DNA of 64,000 nucleotides from Bdellovibrionales bacterium RIFOXYD12_FULL_39_22 (GCA_001770205.1 MEQL01000048.1:26505-90504), one strand, 5' to 3'. Shown: positions 1 through 9,689, counted from the first letter of the stretch. Notes: generated by a model not told the origin, from the letters alone. A program made the numbers and translations.

Positions 1-845
1 GATATTGTCGACAAGGCCGGAACCTCCATGCTCTCCCCAATACCTGAAACAACCGGCACAGTTGCATAACTCATTCCCTGAGATGCCTCGCATATGGCCG
101 CCGAGGGGTAATTTTCGGCAGCAGCATACTCCTTGGCCAATACCCCCGCCGCAACGCCGGCCGTTTTTAGCGCCGCCTGACACTTTGTCTGCGCACTCCG
201 CAACTGCCAAGCATCCCACGCAGCAAATGCGGCAGCGGCCAACCAGGCCATTGCAGCGATTGTCTGTTTAGATTTCTTACCTTCGGCCACCGTTTTAAGT
301 TCAGAGTACTGCTCGCGCATATCCTGCAACGTCTGTCGCTGCATATTACACGACTCCGTCGAAGCATCATCCCTGACCTTATTAGTACCGGCCACCTGCG
401 AATTACCTGCACCAGCTTCTGTTTGCGCCGTATTTTTAATCGTCCCATCAAGAGACATAGCATATTGTCCACAAGCTCCATCTACCGTTTTAAATTTAAT
501 ATCGTTATACGCGCCCCAAGCAGAAATCTCTGAGTAAATAAATGCTGCCGCTGCCACTGCTGCCGCAATAACATCCCGCTTCCATCCCACACAACCGGCC
601 AACAAATTTGCCACTACCACCGAAACGCCGACCATAATGATCAAAGTCATCATCTGAGAACTCTCCAGCGCATCTTCGCCTTCGGGGGTAAAATTTATAG
701 ATTGGGCATGTGCCGATGCAATTCCCCAATCAATGATAGTTCTTCCTGCAAAAGAATTATGCTCTTGGCCAGGCAAAGTTATCTGCAAATTAAGCAAGCA
801 AATCGTCACCAGCAGCGCAATAAATTTCTTAATTGTTTTTTCCAT
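1..845 (-). CDS. Membrane protein of unknown function, C-terminus beyond window
   Basis: I found this by translating the minus strand. An open frame of 281 codons starts at ATG 845-843 and runs off the left edge without a stop. An AGGGGG ribosome binding site lies four bases before the ATG, and a TATAAT-like -10 box sits at 880-885. The product has a basic, hydrophobic N-terminus (MEKTIKKFIALLVTICLLN), then an AHAQ sequence near residue 48 that could be a late signal-peptidase site. Further hydrophobic segments follow around residues 65-87, 92-112 and 191-206, the last two very alanine-rich. The middle is polar with several Cys residues. I do not recognise the family. It is likely an inner-membrane or exported protein. 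The open frame and ribosome binding site make the gene real; the function is unknown. Confidence 0.75.
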   Translation of the reverse strand, partial: MEKTIKKFIALLVTICLLNLQITLPGQEHNSFAGRTIIDWGIASAHAQSINFTPEGEDALESSQMMTLIIMVGVSVVVANLLAGCVGWKRDVIAAAVAAAAFIYSEISAWGAYNDIKFKTVDGACGQYAMSLDGTIKNTAQTEAGAGNSQVAGTNKVRDDASTESCNMQRQTLQDMREQYSELKTVAEGKKSKQTIAAMAWLAAAAFAAWDAWQLRSAQTKCQAALKTAGVAAGVLAKEYAAAENYPSAAICEASQGMSYATVPVVSGIGESMEVPALSTI

Positions 846-1312
846 AATGCCCCCTAAATTCTATCAATATCATATTAAAATTATAAGGCCCAATCACACT
901 CCTGAAGCTTATATGCCTAACATACTGGCAAAAAGACAATAATTTAAACACATTATGCTGTGTAACAGGCCCTCATATCACCTCCATAAGCGCCAACCAC
1001 CTTGGGCAAAGAAGAAAGTGGGCCATACATGCATGCATATACCTCTTGTCGGCCGGCACCGTTGGAACATTAGTCTATTGATGACATTCTATTGATGAGA
1101 TCTTGATAGTGATACATAATTAGCGAGTCTGACTCTTTTTTGCTTTTTTTATTTCACTTGCCTCCGCTAATTTCTTGAGTAAAAAACTTTGCTACCTAAA
1201 ATTCTTTCTTCTTTTTTCCTCCTTCCTCTAAAGGTAAAAAAATGACTCGCATTTTATCGCCTTTCATGTAACGATTACCTATAGTTATTCACAAAAGGAT
1301 GGGATTTAACCA
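846..1312. other. Intergenic region between divergent genes
   Basis: No convincing gene is seen here. It separates the minus-strand membrane protein from the plus-strand kinase, so it should hold promoters for both. The 11-base sequence TCTATTGATGA occurs twice close together around 1074-1100. A TATAGT sequence near 1280 could be a -10 box for the kinase, but no good -35 box accompanies it. Confidence 0.4.
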
Positions 1313-3049
1313 ATGACACAGGGGATAGTGTTAAAGAAAAGGTTTGGTAAATACCTTCTACTTGATCACATCGTCGATGGTGGAATGGCCGCAATTTATC
1401 GCGCCCGCGAAATTGCTGACAACGCCACCAAACTGCTGGCCGGTAAAGTGGTGGCCATCAAAGTTATTAAAGGCGAACACTCTCAGGACTCTAATTTCAA
1501 AGATATGTTTCTCGACGAAATCAAGGTGGCCTTTGCTCTTATTCACCCTAATATCGCTCAAACCTACAATTACGGCGAAGTCGATAAACAACTTTTTGCG
1601 GTCCTTGAATACATTGATGGAAAAAATCTTAAACAGTACGTTGATGAGCTAAAACAAAAAGGTGTCAATTTCCCCATAGACATGGCCGTGTATATAATCA
1701 CCCAAGTATGCCAGGGCCTTGACTATGCTCATAAATTTACCGATAAACTCTCCGGCACTGCTGCCAATATCGTACATAGAGATATCTCACCTCATAATAT
1801 TATGCTGGACTACGATGGGATTGTTAAGGTTATCGACTTTGGTATTGCCAAGGCCACCACCAGCGCTGAACACACTAAAACTGGAACCATAAAAGGAAAG
1901 GTTGCCTACATTGCCCCAGAATATTTGGCAGAAGATGCCAAGCTAGATCATCGCTATGATCAGTTTGCAGTAGGCCTGACTTTATGGGAACTGATCTTTG
2001 GCAAAAGATTATTCACTGGGGCCAACGACATGGCCATTTTACGAGGCATTTACGAGTGCAAGATTCCACCGCCAACTTCTCAAGATCCCAGTTTTCCCAA
2101 AGAACTAGAGCGAATTATTTTAAAATCTCTATCTCGCAATCGCGACAAGCGTTATGAAAATATGGATGCCTTTAACCGCGATCTGACGAAGTTTTTACAC
2201 ACTCACTATCCGGATTTTCACGCTGGCGATCTCGCTAATTTTTTACATCAGCAGTTTAGTGATGAAATAACCGCCAATCGTAATAAGTTACTGGAGTTTG
2301 GCAATATTGATGTTACTCCCTACCATGAGGAATTAAAAAAAGAAGTGGCCTTAGGTCTAACCAAACATATCGACGCTACTACTTTAGATGCCCATAATCT
2401 TACCGGGACTGGCGGAGTCAAGCGTAGTGAAAATACTACCTCCATTAAACGCAAAAATCTCCTAAGAAGTAAAAAGCACCAAGAGATCCAGGCGCAAAAA
2501 AATAAGCAAGAAGATGCTATCCGCAGGGCCGCAAAAAGTTTGGTGTTTGGCCAAATGTCTATTACCGATGATAAGGATCGCACCATAAGCGATTTCATCC
2601 AGCAACAACGAGATGCCAAGGCAAAGGGAATAGCTTTGCGGCCGATCAACGCTCATGCTTCTGATCGCAAGATGAACTCCAAAGAGCGCGAACAAAATAT
2701 CGAAAACGATAGTGATGGTAACAATAAGGGTGATGGTGATAATCACAACGACAGAGATCATAATAGCAATAATGGACGCAGCGAAGCTCAGGCCAAAGTT
2801 CTTGCCTTCAAGAAAAATGAGACTGTCAGCATAGTTCAAAAGAAAGAAAAGAAAGAAAATAAAGCAAAATTTGAAAGCAAAAAAAGTGAAACGCAAGCAC
2901 TGACAATCACCAAACGGGGCAAAAAGGAAGATGGGGATGAGGAGCAAATGGGAGATGGAGATGGGAAACTCCAAATTCCCCAGTCCATCATTTTCATCGC
3001 CATTGCGTTAGTAATGGCCGGTATTGTATTGGCCTATTTGAATCAATAA
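1313..3049 (+). CDS. Membrane-anchored serine/threonine protein kinase
   Basis: This is a Hanks-type Ser/Thr kinase of 578 residues. The kinase domain spans roughly residues 10-295: a glycine-rich loop GGMAAIYRA (23-31), the ATP-binding lysine in VAIK (K50), the catalytic loop HRDISPHN (H155, D157), DFGIAKA, and an APEYL motif. The HRDISPHN form is typical of delta-proteobacteria-like kinases. After the kinase comes a long charged region, very rich in Lys, Glu, Asn and Asp around residues 450-550, and then a single C-terminal membrane helix (about 555-575). The kinase domain should therefore be cytoplasmic and tail-anchored. AAGGATGGG lies nine bases before the ATG. It stands alone, so its substrate cannot be told. 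All key residues are present, so it is probably active. Confidence 0.93.
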   Translation: MTQGIVLKKRFGKYLLLDHIVDGGMAAIYRAREIADNATKLLAGKVVAIKVIKGEHSQDSNFKDMFLDEIKVAFALIHPNIAQTYNYGEVDKQLFAVLEYIDGKNLKQYVDELKQKGVNFPIDMAVYIITQVCQGLDYAHKFTDKLSGTAANIVHRDISPHNIMLDYDGIVKVIDFGIAKATTSAEHTKTGTIKGKVAYIAPEYLAEDAKLDHRYDQFAVGLTLWELIFGKRLFTGANDMAILRGIYECKIPPPTSQDPSFPKELERIILKSLSRNRDKRYENMDAFNRDLTKFLHTHYPDFHAGDLANFLHQQFSDEITANRNKLLEFGNIDVTPYHEELKKEVALGLTKHIDATTLDAHNLTGTGGVKRSENTTSIKRKNLLRSKKHQEIQAQKNKQEDAIRRAAKSLVFGQMSITDDKDRTISDFIQQQRDAKAKGIALRPINAHASDRKMNSKEREQNIENDSDGNNKGDGDNHNDRDHNSNNGRSEAQAKVLAFKKNETVSIVQKKEKKENKAKFESKKSETQALTITKRGKKEDGDEEQMGDGDGKLQIPQSIIFIAIALVMAGIVLAYLNQ

Positions 3050-3083
3050 ATTTGAGATTATCTAAAAATCAGTATACCTCAAC

Positions 3084-3121
3084 AAAAAAAATCCTGTTGC
3101 CGTAGCAACAATTACTAGGAT
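3084..3121 (-). terminator. Hairpin with T-tract on the minus strand
   Basis: GTTGC and GCAAC arms around a TACG loop (centre about 3101) lie inside outer ATCCT/AGGAT arms. Read on the minus strand the hairpin is followed by a run of seven T, as in an intrinsic terminator. No minus-strand gene lies to its right, so either it is a bidirectional structure ending kinase transcription or it is chance. Confidence 0.3.
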
Positions 3122-3162
3122 ACCATTTTCTCGCAATAGTTAATAACCCGTGAGCATTTAAT

Positions 3163-4107
3163 ATGAAAATACTTAGCATAGTAATTCCATGCTATAATGA
3201 GGAAAAAAATGTAAAACCCTTATATGATGAAATCAATCTTGCTACAAAACGTCTTGACACCTATAAATTAGAAATTATTTTTGTCAACGATGGGAGCCGC
3301 GATAATACCGCAGGCGAAATAAAAAAATTAGCAGATACTGACCATCGCATTGTAGGACTGATTCTGTCACGAAACTTTGGCCACCAGCCTGCTAGCACGG
3401 CCGGAATTGATTACACCACAGGAGATGCTGTTATTCTTATTGATGCCGACTTACAAGATCCTCCTAGCGCCATCGTAAACATGGTAAAAAAATGGGAAAC
3501 TGGATTTGATGTCGTCTATGGTGTTCGCAATTCACGCAAAGGCGAATCGTTTCTAAAAAAACTCACTGCTAAAATATTCTATCGCCTTATTCATTTTGCC
3601 TCTAACACCAACATCCCGGTAGATACCGGAGATTTTCGCTTAATATCCAGACGGGTGGTGGAAGCCTTGAAGCAAATGCCTGAACGCTCGCGCTTTATTC
3701 GCGGTATGGTCAGTTGGACTGGCTTTAATCAAACCAGCATCTACTACGATCGCAATCCGAGATATGCAGGAGAGACAAACTACACCTATCGAAAAATGTT
3801 TCGTTTTGCGATAGATGCTATAACTTCCTTTTCTTCTGCCCCTCTCGTGATGGCCACTTGGGTAGGAATCTTTATTTCGTTTTTTAGCTTTATGTTTATC
3901 GCAAAACTACTATTTCAAAAACTAACAAATACCGCTTATGTCGTAAGTGGTTGGACCTCTATGATTGTTGTTACCTTATTCTTAGGTGGAGTACAGTTGT
4001 TTTTCCTTGGAGTAATTGGTGAATATTTAGCAAGAATGTTTACTGAAGTTAAGCAACGTCCAATATATCTAATTCAAGATATTTATGGACAAAACAAACA
4101 GTCATAA
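3163..4107 (+). CDS. Family 2 glycosyltransferase, polyprenyl-phosphate sugar transferase type
   Basis: This 314-residue protein belongs to the GtrB/ArnC/DPM1-like branch of GT2, which moves a sugar from a nucleotide sugar to polyprenyl phosphate at the inner membrane. The start IVIPCYNEEKN and the metal-binding DADLQDPP motif (about residues 95-102) are typical. Two membrane helices near residues 225-250 and 262-290, followed by a GEYLARMF tail, fit the GtrB arrangement. It opens the surface-sugar block and overlaps the ORF of the next gene slightly. The donor is not known. Candidates are the sugar made by the genes just downstream, or UDP-glucose or UDP-GlcNAc as in classical GtrB. Confidence 0.88.
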   Translation: MKILSIVIPCYNEEKNVKPLYDEINLATKRLDTYKLEIIFVNDGSRDNTAGEIKKLADTDHRIVGLILSRNFGHQPASTAGIDYTTGDAVILIDADLQDPPSAIVNMVKKWETGFDVVYGVRNSRKGESFLKKLTAKIFYRLIHFASNTNIPVDTGDFRLISRRVVEALKQMPERSRFIRGMVSWTGFNQTSIYYDRNPRYAGETNYTYRKMFRFAIDAITSFSSAPLVMATWVGIFISFFSFMFIAKLLFQKLTNTAYVVSGWTSMIVVTLFLGGVQLFFLGVIGEYLARMFTEVKQRPIYLIQDIYGQNKQS

Positions 4108-4120
4108 AAAAGAGCATCAT

Positions 4121-4906
4121 ATGAAGGTAGTAATTTTGGCCGGAGGATTTGGGACAAGGTTGAGTGAGGAGACGGAGGTACGTCCGAAGCCGATGGTAGA
4201 AATCGGTGGCATGCCTATTTTATGGCACATCATGAAAACATACTCTCGATATGGATTTAATGAATTTATTATTTGCCTCGGATACAAAGGCTACTACATC
4301 AAGGAATATTTTGCTAATTATCTTCTGCACCACTGCGACATTACCATCGATCTTAATGATCGAAGCAAGATGGAGATTCACCATAATAAATCTGAACCAT
4401 GGAAAATTTCATTAATCGATACTGGAGCAAATACCCAAACTGGCGGACGTATTAAGCGTATTCGAGAATATTTAAACAATGAAACATTTTTTATGACCTA
4501 TGGTGATGGGGTGGCAGATGTGAATATTGCAGAACTTCTAAAATTCCACAAAGCACAAAAAAAATTGGCAACCGTCACCGCCGTCCAACCTTCTGGCCGA
4601 TTTGGAGCACTAGAAACCTCCAACAAAGATTCTGTCGTAGTTTCGCAATTTGTAGAAAAGCCCAAAGGGGATAATGCTTGGATCAATGCCGGATTTTTTG
4701 TCCTTGAGCCTTCGGCCTTAGATTTTGTCTCCGGCGATCACTCTTCATGGGAAGAAGAATCCATGCCCCGGCTTGCTCAAAAAAAAGAGATGGTAGTTTT
4801 CAAGCATAGTGGTTTCTGGAAACCAATGGATACGTTAAGGGAAAAAAGAGAGCTGGAAGATTTGTGGAAGCGCGGTAATGCTCCATGGAAGGTTTGGGGG
4901 GAATAA
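4121..4906 (+). CDS. rfbF: Glucose-1-phosphate cytidylyltransferase
   Basis: It makes CDP-glucose from CTP and glucose 1-phosphate, the first step to CDP-6-deoxyhexoses. The N-terminal nucleotidyltransferase signature LAGGFGTRLSEETEVRPKP is intact, followed by MVEIGGMPILWHIMK. The 261 residues match the usual RfbF length of about 257. I place the start at ATG 4121, because it puts the signature at residue 5 as in the family. An in-frame ATG at 4085 would add 12 polar residues and overlap the upstream gene. The next gene encodes the enzyme that uses CDP-glucose, which fixes the pathway assignment. Confidence 0.93.
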   Translation: MKVVILAGGFGTRLSEETEVRPKPMVEIGGMPILWHIMKTYSRYGFNEFIICLGYKGYYIKEYFANYLLHHCDITIDLNDRSKMEIHHNKSEPWKISLIDTGANTQTGGRIKRIREYLNNETFFMTYGDGVADVNIAELLKFHKAQKKLATVTAVQPSGRFGALETSNKDSVVVSQFVEKPKGDNAWINAGFFVLEPSALDFVSGDHSSWEEESMPRLAQKKEMVVFKHSGFWKPMDTLREKRELEDLWKRGNAPWKVWGE

Positions 4907-4908
4907 TT

Positions 4909-5997
4909 TTGTTTAATAATATTTATCAAAACCGAAAAGTGTTAGTCACAGGACATTCTGGTTTTAAAGGAAGTTGGCTTGTACTTTGGCTGCAACAAAT
5001 GGGTGCCAACGTCTCCGCAATATCCCTACCTCCATCCACATCTCCAAATCACTGGGATCTTCTTAATATTAATATCGACTCCCACTACCTAGATATTCGC
5101 GATGAACAAAAACTAAGAAAAAACATTTTAAAAATAAATCCAGAGATTGTATTTCATCTTGCGGCCCAACCTCTAGTTCTCGCATCATATCAACGCCCAT
5201 TGGATACCTGGTCCACCAACGTTTTAGGAACGGCCAACGTTCTTGATGCTTGCAGAGAACTAAAAAAGTTATCAGCAATCGTCGTAGTTACCACCGACAA
5301 ATGTTATGAAAATAAAGAGTGGGTTTGGAGTTATCGAGAAATTGATCCGCTGGGAGGAAATGATCCCTATAGCGCATCTAAGGCAAGCAGTGAACTGGTT
5401 GCAAAAAGTTATCGGCAATCATTTTTCAACACCGACAATGGGCCTCTCTTGGCAACCGCCAGAGCTGGGAATGTTATTGGAGGAGGCGACTGGTCGGAGG
5501 ATAGAATTGTACCAGATCTGGTTCGAGCGACAGTTACCAAAAAACCACTCCTCGTACGGTCCCCATACGCGACACGTCCATGGCAACACGTACTTGAGTG
5601 TCTATCTGGCTATCTTGCGCTGGGAGAAAAACTACTATCCCAAAATAAAATTTTTGCCGATGCGTGGAACTTTGGGCCCAACAACGACAGTCATCGCACT
5701 GTTGAAGAACTTCTAATTTCTATGAAGTTAAAGTGGCCAGACATTGCGTGGCAACTGTCTTCGGCCGCGCAGGGGCACAAGCATCACGAGGCCAATCTGC
5801 TGCAGCTAGACAGTAGCAAGGCAAGATCAATACTTGCGTGGCGACCGGTCTGGAGCTTTGAAGAGTGTGTGGCCAAAACAGCGGAGTGGTATCAGAATTG
5901 GATAAGTAAGGGAGAAATCATAGGACAGCGACAATTAAAAGAGTATGTGGCAGCGGCAAAAAACAAAAAAATAGAGTGGTCTGAGGAGAGAAAATGA
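4909..5997 (+). CDS. rfbG: CDP-glucose 4,6-dehydratase
   Basis: An extended short-chain dehydrogenase that converts CDP-glucose to CDP-4-dehydro-6-deoxyglucose. The NAD-binding motif TGHSGFKGSW near residue 14 is diagnostic for RfbG, and YSASK (about residue 155) carries the catalytic Tyr and Lys. I prefer the TTG at 4909, giving MFNNIYQNRKVLVTGH, which is the normal RfbG N-terminus; a GGGGGG run about 7 bases upstream can act as ribosome binding site. The in-frame ATG at 4885 would add eight residues, has no ribosome binding site and lies inside rfbF. The gene begins two bases after the rfbF stop and ends in an ATGA overlap with the next gene. Confidence 0.93.
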   Translation: MFNNIYQNRKVLVTGHSGFKGSWLVLWLQQMGANVSAISLPPSTSPNHWDLLNINIDSHYLDIRDEQKLRKNILKINPEIVFHLAAQPLVLASYQRPLDTWSTNVLGTANVLDACRELKKLSAIVVVTTDKCYENKEWVWSYREIDPLGGNDPYSASKASSELVAKSYRQSFFNTDNGPLLATARAGNVIGGGDWSEDRIVPDLVRATVTKKPLLVRSPYATRPWQHVLECLSGYLALGEKLLSQNKIFADAWNFGPNNDSHRTVEELLISMKLKWPDIAWQLSSAAQGHKHHEANLLQLDSSKARSILAWRPVWSFEECVAKTAEWYQNWISKGEIIGQRQLKEYVAAAKNKKIEWSEERK

Positions 5998-6548
5998 TTT
6001 TCAAGGAAACTTCTCTTGCAGGAGCCTTTACAATAGAACCAGAAAGACGAGAAGACCAACGTGGTTTTTTTGCCAGGACTTTTTGCGTAAAAGAATTCGA
6101 ACAACATAATCTTGATTCAAGACTAGTGCAAGCAAACTACGCCTTCAGTAAAAGCAAAGGAACTTTGCGTGGGCTTCACTATCAACGCTCGCCAATGTCC
6201 GAAACAAAAATCGTCCACTGTATCCACGGCGCAATCTGGGATGTCATTGTAGATTTGCGACAAAGTTCGCCAACTTTTGGAAAGTGGTTTGCCGAAGAAC
6301 TCACTTCCAATAATAGAAAAATAATGTATGTTCCTAAAGGATTTGCTCATGGCATGCTAACCCTTACCGATGATGTTGAAGTTTTGTACATGGTTAGTGA
6401 GTTTTATTCACCAACTCACGAAAGAGGAATCCGTTGGAATGATCCTTTTTTGAATATTGTGTGGCCCAATGTACCAACAATAATTTCGGCCAAAGACAAC
6501 TCTTGGTCGGATTTTAATCCTCACGATCTCTTAGGTTCAATTACCTAA
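5994..6548 (+). CDS. RmlC-like nucleotide-sugar 3,5-epimerase
   Basis: A 184-residue cupin of the dTDP-4-dehydrorhamnose 3,5-epimerase family. LRGLHYQ carries the catalytic His (about residue 62), followed by WDVIVDLRQSSPTFGKW, the KGFAHG motif and GIRWNDP near the C-terminus, so the active site appears complete. The start codon overlaps the rfbG stop (ATGA). No dTDP-glucose genes are present and rfbF/rfbG are immediately upstream. I infer that it epimerises CDP-4-dehydro-6-deoxyglucose at C3 and/or C5. Whether it makes one or two epimerisations cannot be read from the sequence. A dTDP-rhamnose role, with other Rml genes elsewhere, is the alternative. Confidence 0.85.
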   Translation: MIFKETSLAGAFTIEPERREDQRGFFARTFCVKEFEQHNLDSRLVQANYAFSKSKGTLRGLHYQRSPMSETKIVHCIHGAIWDVIVDLRQSSPTFGKWFAEELTSNNRKIMYVPKGFAHGMLTLTDDVEVLYMVSEFYSPTHERGIRWNDPFLNIVWPNVPTIISAKDNSWSDFNPHDLLGSIT

Positions 6549-6559
6549 CAGGAAAACAA

Positions 6560-8827
6560 ATGATTCTCAAAAAAAGTGAGTATGAACCAATCAAGCTTTA
6601 TATCTACCTCCTAATAACGATTATCTTAATTTGGATTTTATTTTTAGGATGGCGCCCTGGATTATTTTTTATTGGAAACGACGGGATTGGTGGGATGCAG
6701 CCATTTCTTATGGAATTATTTAGAAATGGTGGCAGTTGGAAAAATACCGTCTATATGTTTAAGGCAGATGGTGGAACCATGGGCAGTGATAGTGCTGGGA
6801 TTGTTCCATTTTATGAATTGGCATGCTATCTTGGCATCAGCACATTCTCTGCACAAATTATTTTAAATTTTCTCTTACAGACGGGAATTGCCTTTTTTTC
6901 CGTTTGTACGATCCGAGGACTAGCAACTCTACTTTCCGAAAAATCGCCAGACTGCCTAAATCAAATTTCAGTCACATTAATCATCGGTATTATATTTGCT
7001 TTCTTACCATTTATTGGCTGGCGCATTTATTACGGACATGAACTTATACTTCTTGGGTTATTATCCTTCATCGTTCCTTTTACAATAATTATCGCCCATG
7101 CCGCTGGCCATCTCTCCCTCTCACTACTAATCATCTCTATTATTTACCTTACACATAGCTTCCCGAGTCGCGGCCAACAAATAATAGCTTACTCGATCAT
7201 ATTTGGCCTTCCAATTTTTGCGGGACTATTTTTAGAACTCTATAAGGACAAAAAGAAGCTTCTGGGGTTTACCATCGCAATTTTGATATCCGTTTTGGCA
7301 TTAACTCTAATTCTTCCTCGATTTGCGTCTATGCTGATCTCCGCTCTGGGAAGTGATTCTGGACGAACGATAAACTCATTTCCCCTTACCTATTCATACG
7401 TGACCGGATCAATCTCTGATTGGCTAACGAGCATACCGGTATTACTTTCAACATTAACTCCAACTAGACCACAGTACTTCTGGCACGAGGTAAATTACGG
7501 ATTTGGCCCCTTAATAATAATGCTTTTCTTGTTTCCATGGAAAAAATGGTGGAAATTCGGAGTTGGCCTGTTAATCACATTAATTTCTTGCTTCCTTTTT
7601 ACAAACGATGTTCAACCATTTTCCACCTTAATAACATCTACTTTTAAAATATTGCAAAATTTTCGTGTTCCTCACCGATCAATATTAATTTTAGCCTGGC
7701 CTTTCTCAATTTTGGCCATTACTTCCTTGATCGTTCGTCTAAAATTAAAAAGAGAATTTAAAAATCAATTCACTCTCTGGGCGATTTTTTTATTATTTTC
7801 TATTGTTGTCTGGACAAAATTCGAGATGAGCGAATTCGTTATTTTTGGCCTATTCATCGCCAGCGCACTAATGATATTGTTTCGGCCCTCAACGTTATTA
7901 TCATATCGTGAAACACTCATTTTTTTATTGACATCGATCGCTGCTCTAAATATTCTCGCCTTCTCTCAGCGGGCCATTCAAATGTACCCGACAAACGAGA
8001 TTACTAATACCGTTGATAATATCCGCAACATAATTTTTTCTCAACGGCCAGATTTACAAAAACCATTTCAAAGGGCGAAGTTATCTTTTGGGTTAGGATG
8101 GTTTAACGCTAATACCCCCGTGGTATTGGGACTTAATTCAATCGAAGGTTATATCGAACCAACTAAACGATTTGGTCAATTAGTGGCCGCACTCTATCAT
8201 CGGCCATATGACGTCACCAACAGCAACATTCTCTTTGATATAAATTCTCCTCAATTTGCTGTATTACAGCAAATATATAACGTTAGCACCATCATCACGG
8301 CACCAAACAACACCATCGCATTTTCTAATGTCGTGACTCCGGGGCCAGTATGGTTCCCAAAAACATTTGAATCAGCTTCATCGATAAATAAATTAGCAAG
8401 TGCCGTTTCTTCAAATATAGCACATATCGCGACCAAGGCATTTATTCTCTCGGATGATTTTCCTGATATTAAAAAACTAACTCCTTGCTCAGACGCTCAA
8501 GCTGAGCTTATTAGCTATATTAACAGTGGTGTCTCAATCAAATATCACAGTGACAACGAATGTCTAATGACGGTATCCACCAATTATTCCTCAAAACTAA
8601 TTGCCACTCACAACGAACAGAGACTCCAGATCGTTCCTGTGTATGGTGTATTAACTGGGGTTATTATACCCGCTAGTTCAGGGGAAATTTTCTTATCCCA
8701 GCAAAGTCTTGTTCCAGTGTGGATCTATGTTGTCTCCATTTTAGGTTTCATTTTGACAGCTATTATATTAATCTACTACCGTAAATCTATCATGATAAAC
8801 AAACCAGTAATAAATAATAGGAATTAA
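6560..8827 (+). CDS. Large polytopic membrane protein, GT-C-like, function unknown
   Basis: A 755-residue protein with a single N-terminal membrane helix, about ten more hydrophobic segments up to roughly residue 470, a soluble stretch of about 220 residues, and a last membrane helix near the C-terminus (about 715-740). This layout, with an acidic first loop (FIGNDGIGG), resembles GT-C glycosyltransferases, which use lipid-linked sugars outside the inner membrane. I see no family signature that names it. It lies between deoxysugar synthesis genes, 11 bases after the epimerase and 4 bases before the reductase, so it belongs to the same operon. A polymerase or lipid-linked-sugar transferase role is inference. 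Confidence 0.75.
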   Translation: MILKKSEYEPIKLYIYLLITIILIWILFLGWRPGLFFIGNDGIGGMQPFLMELFRNGGSWKNTVYMFKADGGTMGSDSAGIVPFYELACYLGISTFSAQIILNFLLQTGIAFFSVCTIRGLATLLSEKSPDCLNQISVTLIIGIIFAFLPFIGWRIYYGHELILLGLLSFIVPFTIIIAHAAGHLSLSLLIISIIYLTHSFPSRGQQIIAYSIIFGLPIFAGLFLELYKDKKKLLGFTIAILISVLALTLILPRFASMLISALGSDSGRTINSFPLTYSYVTGSISDWLTSIPVLLSTLTPTRPQYFWHEVNYGFGPLIIMLFLFPWKKWWKFGVGLLITLISCFLFTNDVQPFSTLITSTFKILQNFRVPHRSILILAWPFSILAITSLIVRLKLKREFKNQFTLWAIFLLFSIVVWTKFEMSEFVIFGLFIASALMILFRPSTLLSYRETLIFLLTSIAALNILAFSQRAIQMYPTNEITNTVDNIRNIIFSQRPDLQKPFQRAKLSFGLGWFNANTPVVLGLNSIEGYIEPTKRFGQLVAALYHRPYDVTNSNILFDINSPQFAVLQQIYNVSTIITAPNNTIAFSNVVTPGPVWFPKTFESASSINKLASAVSSNIAHIATKAFILSDDFPDIKKLTPCSDAQAELISYINSGVSIKYHSDNECLMTVSTNYSSKLIATHNEQRLQIVPVYGVLTGVIIPASSGEIFLSQQSLVPVWIYVVSILGFILTAIILIYYRKSIMINKPVINNRN

Positions 8828-8831
8828 AATA

Positions 8832-9689
8832 ATGCAAATACTTGTCACTGGGGCAACAGGGTTCATAGGCCAGCATCTTGTACCCTTCCTTCAACAACAA
8901 GGGTTCGCAGTACATAGACTTGTAAGAAAACGAACCGATTTGTCTGGCCATAATGATCATATTTACGACGGATCACTTGAATCACTTGAGAAATGCCTGC
9001 GAACTCCATTTGACGGAATTATTCACCTGGCAGCTTACTACGTTAATAGGCATACCGGGAAAGATATCAGTGATCTTATAAATTCAAATATCCTTTTCCC
9101 GACGCAGCTACTTGAGACCGCAGGCCAAGGAAAAGTTCGTTGGATAATTAACACGGGATCATATTTTGAACATTTTGGAGACACCGAATACTCTCCAATT
9201 AATCTATATGCTGGCCTCAAAAAGGCCTTCCAAGATATTGGCCTCTTCTATACACAAAATACCCCTATCAAATTCTTAACATTAAAAATAACTGACTCCT
9301 ATGGCCCAAATGACAACCGCCCAAAAATTTTAAATATATGGAAGAACCATTTGAACAAGACGGCCCCACTCGAAATGAGCGGTGGTGAACAATACATTGA
9401 TCTGATCCACACTTTTGACATTTGTCGAGCCTTTCTTATTATGATTAATTTGATTGAAAATAAATCATCAAAATTTGACTACTATGCGATCGACTCAACT
9501 CGGTCAATGCGCTTAAAGGATTTAGCGAAATTAGTTAGTCAAATAACCAGCCGATCACTCAACATCGCGTGGGGGAAGCTCCCCTATTCAGGAAGGGAAT
9601 TTATGCGTCCCTGGAAAAACATCCGTCCACTACCAGACTGGTCGCCAACCATTTCTCTTGAAGAAGGATTAATGGATTTTTTCAAATGA
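8832..9689 (+). CDS. NAD(P)-dependent sugar epimerase/reductase (extended SDR)
   Basis: A 285-residue extended SDR with the Rossmann motif TGATGFIG at residues 6-13 and a YAGLK catalytic Tyr-Lys pair near residue 129. An AGGA ribosome binding site precedes the ATG. Placed in an operon with rfbF, rfbG and a 3,5-epimerase, the likely role is reduction of the 4-keto group of the CDP-6-deoxyhexose intermediate. That would complete a CDP-6-deoxysugar without the RfbH dehydrase used for 3,6-dideoxy sugars. This role is inferred from position. The stop overlaps the start of the next gene (ATGA). Confidence 0.85.
   Translation: MQILVTGATGFIGQHLVPFLQQQGFAVHRLVRKRTDLSGHNDHIYDGSLESLEKCLRTPFDGIIHLAAYYVNRHTGKDISDLINSNILFPTQLLETAGQGKVRWIINTGSYFEHFGDTEYSPINLYAGLKKAFQDIGLFYTQNTPIKFLTLKITDSYGPNDNRPKILNIWKNHLNKTAPLEMSGGEQYIDLIHTFDICRAFLIMINLIENKSSKFDYYAIDSTRSMRLKDLAKLVSQITSRSLNIAWGKLPYSGREFMRPWKNIRPLPDWSPTISLEEGLMDFFK

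Noticed and set aside
167..729. Minus-strand frames of 104 and 74 codons at the left edge
   Set aside because: They are out of frame with the continuous 281-codon membrane-protein frame that starts at 845 with a good ribosome binding site.
2462..2974. 170-codon minus-strand frame inside the kinase gene
   Set aside because: It is the complement of the Lys/Glu/Asn-rich kinase tail, which produces Phe/Leu/Ile-rich false proteins.
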